Shown here in pieces: positions 63,059 through 64,000 of a stretch of DNA of 64,000 nucleotides. Made by a program: the position numbers and the translations under genes. The stretch is from Nocardioides sp. cx-173. GTDB lineage: Bacteria; Actinomycetota; Actinomycetes; Propionibacteriales; Nocardioidaceae. Location: assembly GCF_021117365.1 (NCBI RefSeq), contig NZ_CP088262.1:2792501-2856500 (forward strand), written 5' to 3'. The notes beneath the pieces were generated by a model. The model was not told where the DNA came from and searched no databases. It saw only the letters and a program-made list of their open reading frames with translations. Numbering within the stretch: the first letter of the stretch is position 1; each line of letters begins with the position of its first letter.

Positions 63059-63856
63059 ATGACGATCACGGCATTGGGGCGCACGGTCCCGAGAGAGTTC
63101 CGAAGCCAGGAGACGGCTCGGCTCTTCGCGACCTTCCCTGACCTCGACGAGCGGGAGCGGGAGGCGGTGATCGAGCAGATCGTCGTCCTCAACATCCAGG
63201 TGGCGCACGCCATCGCGCGGCGCTACCAGAACCGCGGCGTGCCGGTCGAGGACCTCGAGCAGGTCGCCTGCCTGGCCCTGGTGCGGGCCGCCCAGCGCTT
63301 CGACCACACGATGGACCGGGACTTCCTCTCCTACGCCGTGCCGACCATGACCGGCGAGGTGAAGCGCTACTTCCGCGACCACGGCTGGACCATCCGTCCG
63401 CCGCGCCGAATCCAGGAGATCCAGTCGCGGGTGATCGCCGAGCACAAGCAGGGCACCGTCGACGGCCGGCCGCCGACGCCCCGTGAGATCGCGGAGCGTC
63501 TCGACCTCGACATCGACGACGTCACCGAGGCGCTGAGTGCGGCCGTCTGCTTCCAGCCGATCTCGATCGACCAGGCGGTCGAGGCCGACAGCATGGAGTC
63601 GCTCTCGGACTTCCTGACGGTCGACGACTCGGGCGCGCAGGACGCAGCCGAGGCGCGCGCGCTCCTCGCGCCAGTCCTCAAGCACCTCTCGCGCGACGAG
63701 GTGCGGCTGCTCGCGATGACCTACGCGCAGGGCATGACCCAGCAGCAGATCGGTGAGGCCATCGGCGTCACGCAGATGACGATCTCGCGCCGGCTGACCC
63801 GGCTCATCGCCCGGCTACGCACCGAGCTCGGCGTCGACCTGCAAGCCGTGGCCTGA
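63059..63856 (+). CDS. SigB/SigF-type alternative sigma factor, second copy
   Basis: A 265-residue paralogue of the 53891 gene: GVPVEDLEQVACLALVRAAQRFDH, VKRYFRDHGWTIRPPRRIQEI and MTQQQIGEAIGVTQMTISRRLTRLI. GAGGGAG precedes the ATG at 63059. No anti-sigma gene is adjacent. Confidence 0.92.
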   Translation: MTITALGRTVPREFRSQETARLFATFPDLDEREREAVIEQIVVLNIQVAHAIARRYQNRGVPVEDLEQVACLALVRAAQRFDHTMDRDFLSYAVPTMTGEVKRYFRDHGWTIRPPRRIQEIQSRVIAEHKQGTVDGRPPTPREIAERLDLDIDDVTEALSAAVCFQPISIDQAVEADSMESLSDFLTVDDSGAQDAAEARALLAPVLKHLSRDEVRLLAMTYAQGMTQQQIGEAIGVTQMTISRRLTRLIARLRTELGVDLQAVA

Positions 63857-63860
63857 CCGG

Positions 63861-64000
63861 CTACGGCGGTTGCTGCCCGGCCAGCCCGGGACCCTCGGCC
63901 CCGCGGCGCCGGTCGATCCGGGCCAGGACCGGCTTGGCGGTGACGCCGTGCACGAGCACCGACAGCACGATGGTGAAGCCCACCGTCGACCACAGCCAGC
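63861..64000 (-). CDS. cation/proton antiporter, C-terminal fragment
   Basis: Only the last 45 residues are in the window: a helix WLWSTVGFTIVLSVLVHGVT then AKPVLARIDRRRGAEGPG. The FTIVLSVLVHGVTA segment is the last helix of CPA1 (NhaP-type) Na+/H+ antiporters. The gene continues past the right edge and ends convergently with the sigma gene. Confidence 0.75.
   Translation of the reverse strand, partial: WLWSTVGFTIVLSVLVHGVTAKPVLARIDRRRGAEGPGLAGQQPP

Overview
This window is high-GC actinobacterial chromosome. The 16S start, the actinobacterial boxA leader, F420 and mycothiol-type enzymes, SigB/SigF-type sigma factors and a LeuL attenuator all fit Nocardioidaceae, and Nocardioides is my best guess. 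That guess rests on gene families and style, not on a database search.

Layout. 1-524: start of a 16S rRNA gene (minus strand) with its leader and promoter. 525-11189: chromosomal genes, namely an FMN hydroxy-acid oxidase coupled to tyrS, a Ser/Thr kinase abutting a four-module hybrid histidine kinase, an MBL hydrolase, a DUF72 protein and several secreted or small membrane proteins. 11247-23485: a 12.2-kb integrated mobile element of visibly lower GC, described below. 23559-31385: regulator/transporter pairs, an LCP cell-wall ligase, a PIG-L deacetylase and a SulP transporter. 31464-52311: mostly housekeeping genes (tRNA-Asn, dnaG, dgt, dusB, glyS, uppS, recO), a zinc-uptake operon with its own Zur, and a GlgC-like gene and a CAP-domain gene that share a duplicated 145-bp 5' region. 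52360-58377: a redox/stress cluster around a SigB/SigF-type sigma factor. 58471-64000: a Rieske-tailed FAD oxidoreductase, leuA with its leader peptide, a second SigB/SigF-type sigma gene and the end of a cation/proton antiporter gene.

The mobile element is the most interesting part. It sits inside a tRNA gene with a CAU anticodon and cuts it at the anticodon loop, so the 3' half (11211-11255) and 5' half (23477-23517) are 12.2 kb apart. The 9-bp crossover sequence does not rebuild the host gene. Instead the element carries a complete CAU tRNA with matching upstream sequence at 22212-22288, which should replace the function it destroyed. The element encodes an excisionase-like protein, a ribbon-helix-helix protein, a TOPRIM protein, a DUF3631 P-loop protein, a CxxH/HGG protein, a serine recombinase, a tyrosine integrase, an XRE repressor with ImmA-type protease, and a TIR-like cargo protein whose C-terminal tip resembles that of SSB. 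It also has paired arm-type repeats near both ends and a symmetric array of 6-bp sites that looks like a replication origin. It has no capsid, large terminase or DNA-translocase gene, so it looks like a satellite or plasmid-like element. An intact IS256-family element has split the integrase gene, and the 8-bp target duplication lets the parental gene be rebuilt exactly. The element is therefore probably stranded.

Genes that appear to work together: ZnuABC with Zur under tandem Zur boxes; a heme-oxygenase-fold diiron enzyme with a CDGSH protein under a SigF-type promoter next to a sigF-like gene; an ECF sigma factor with a membrane partner; and MarR with a quinone-reductase-like enzyme.
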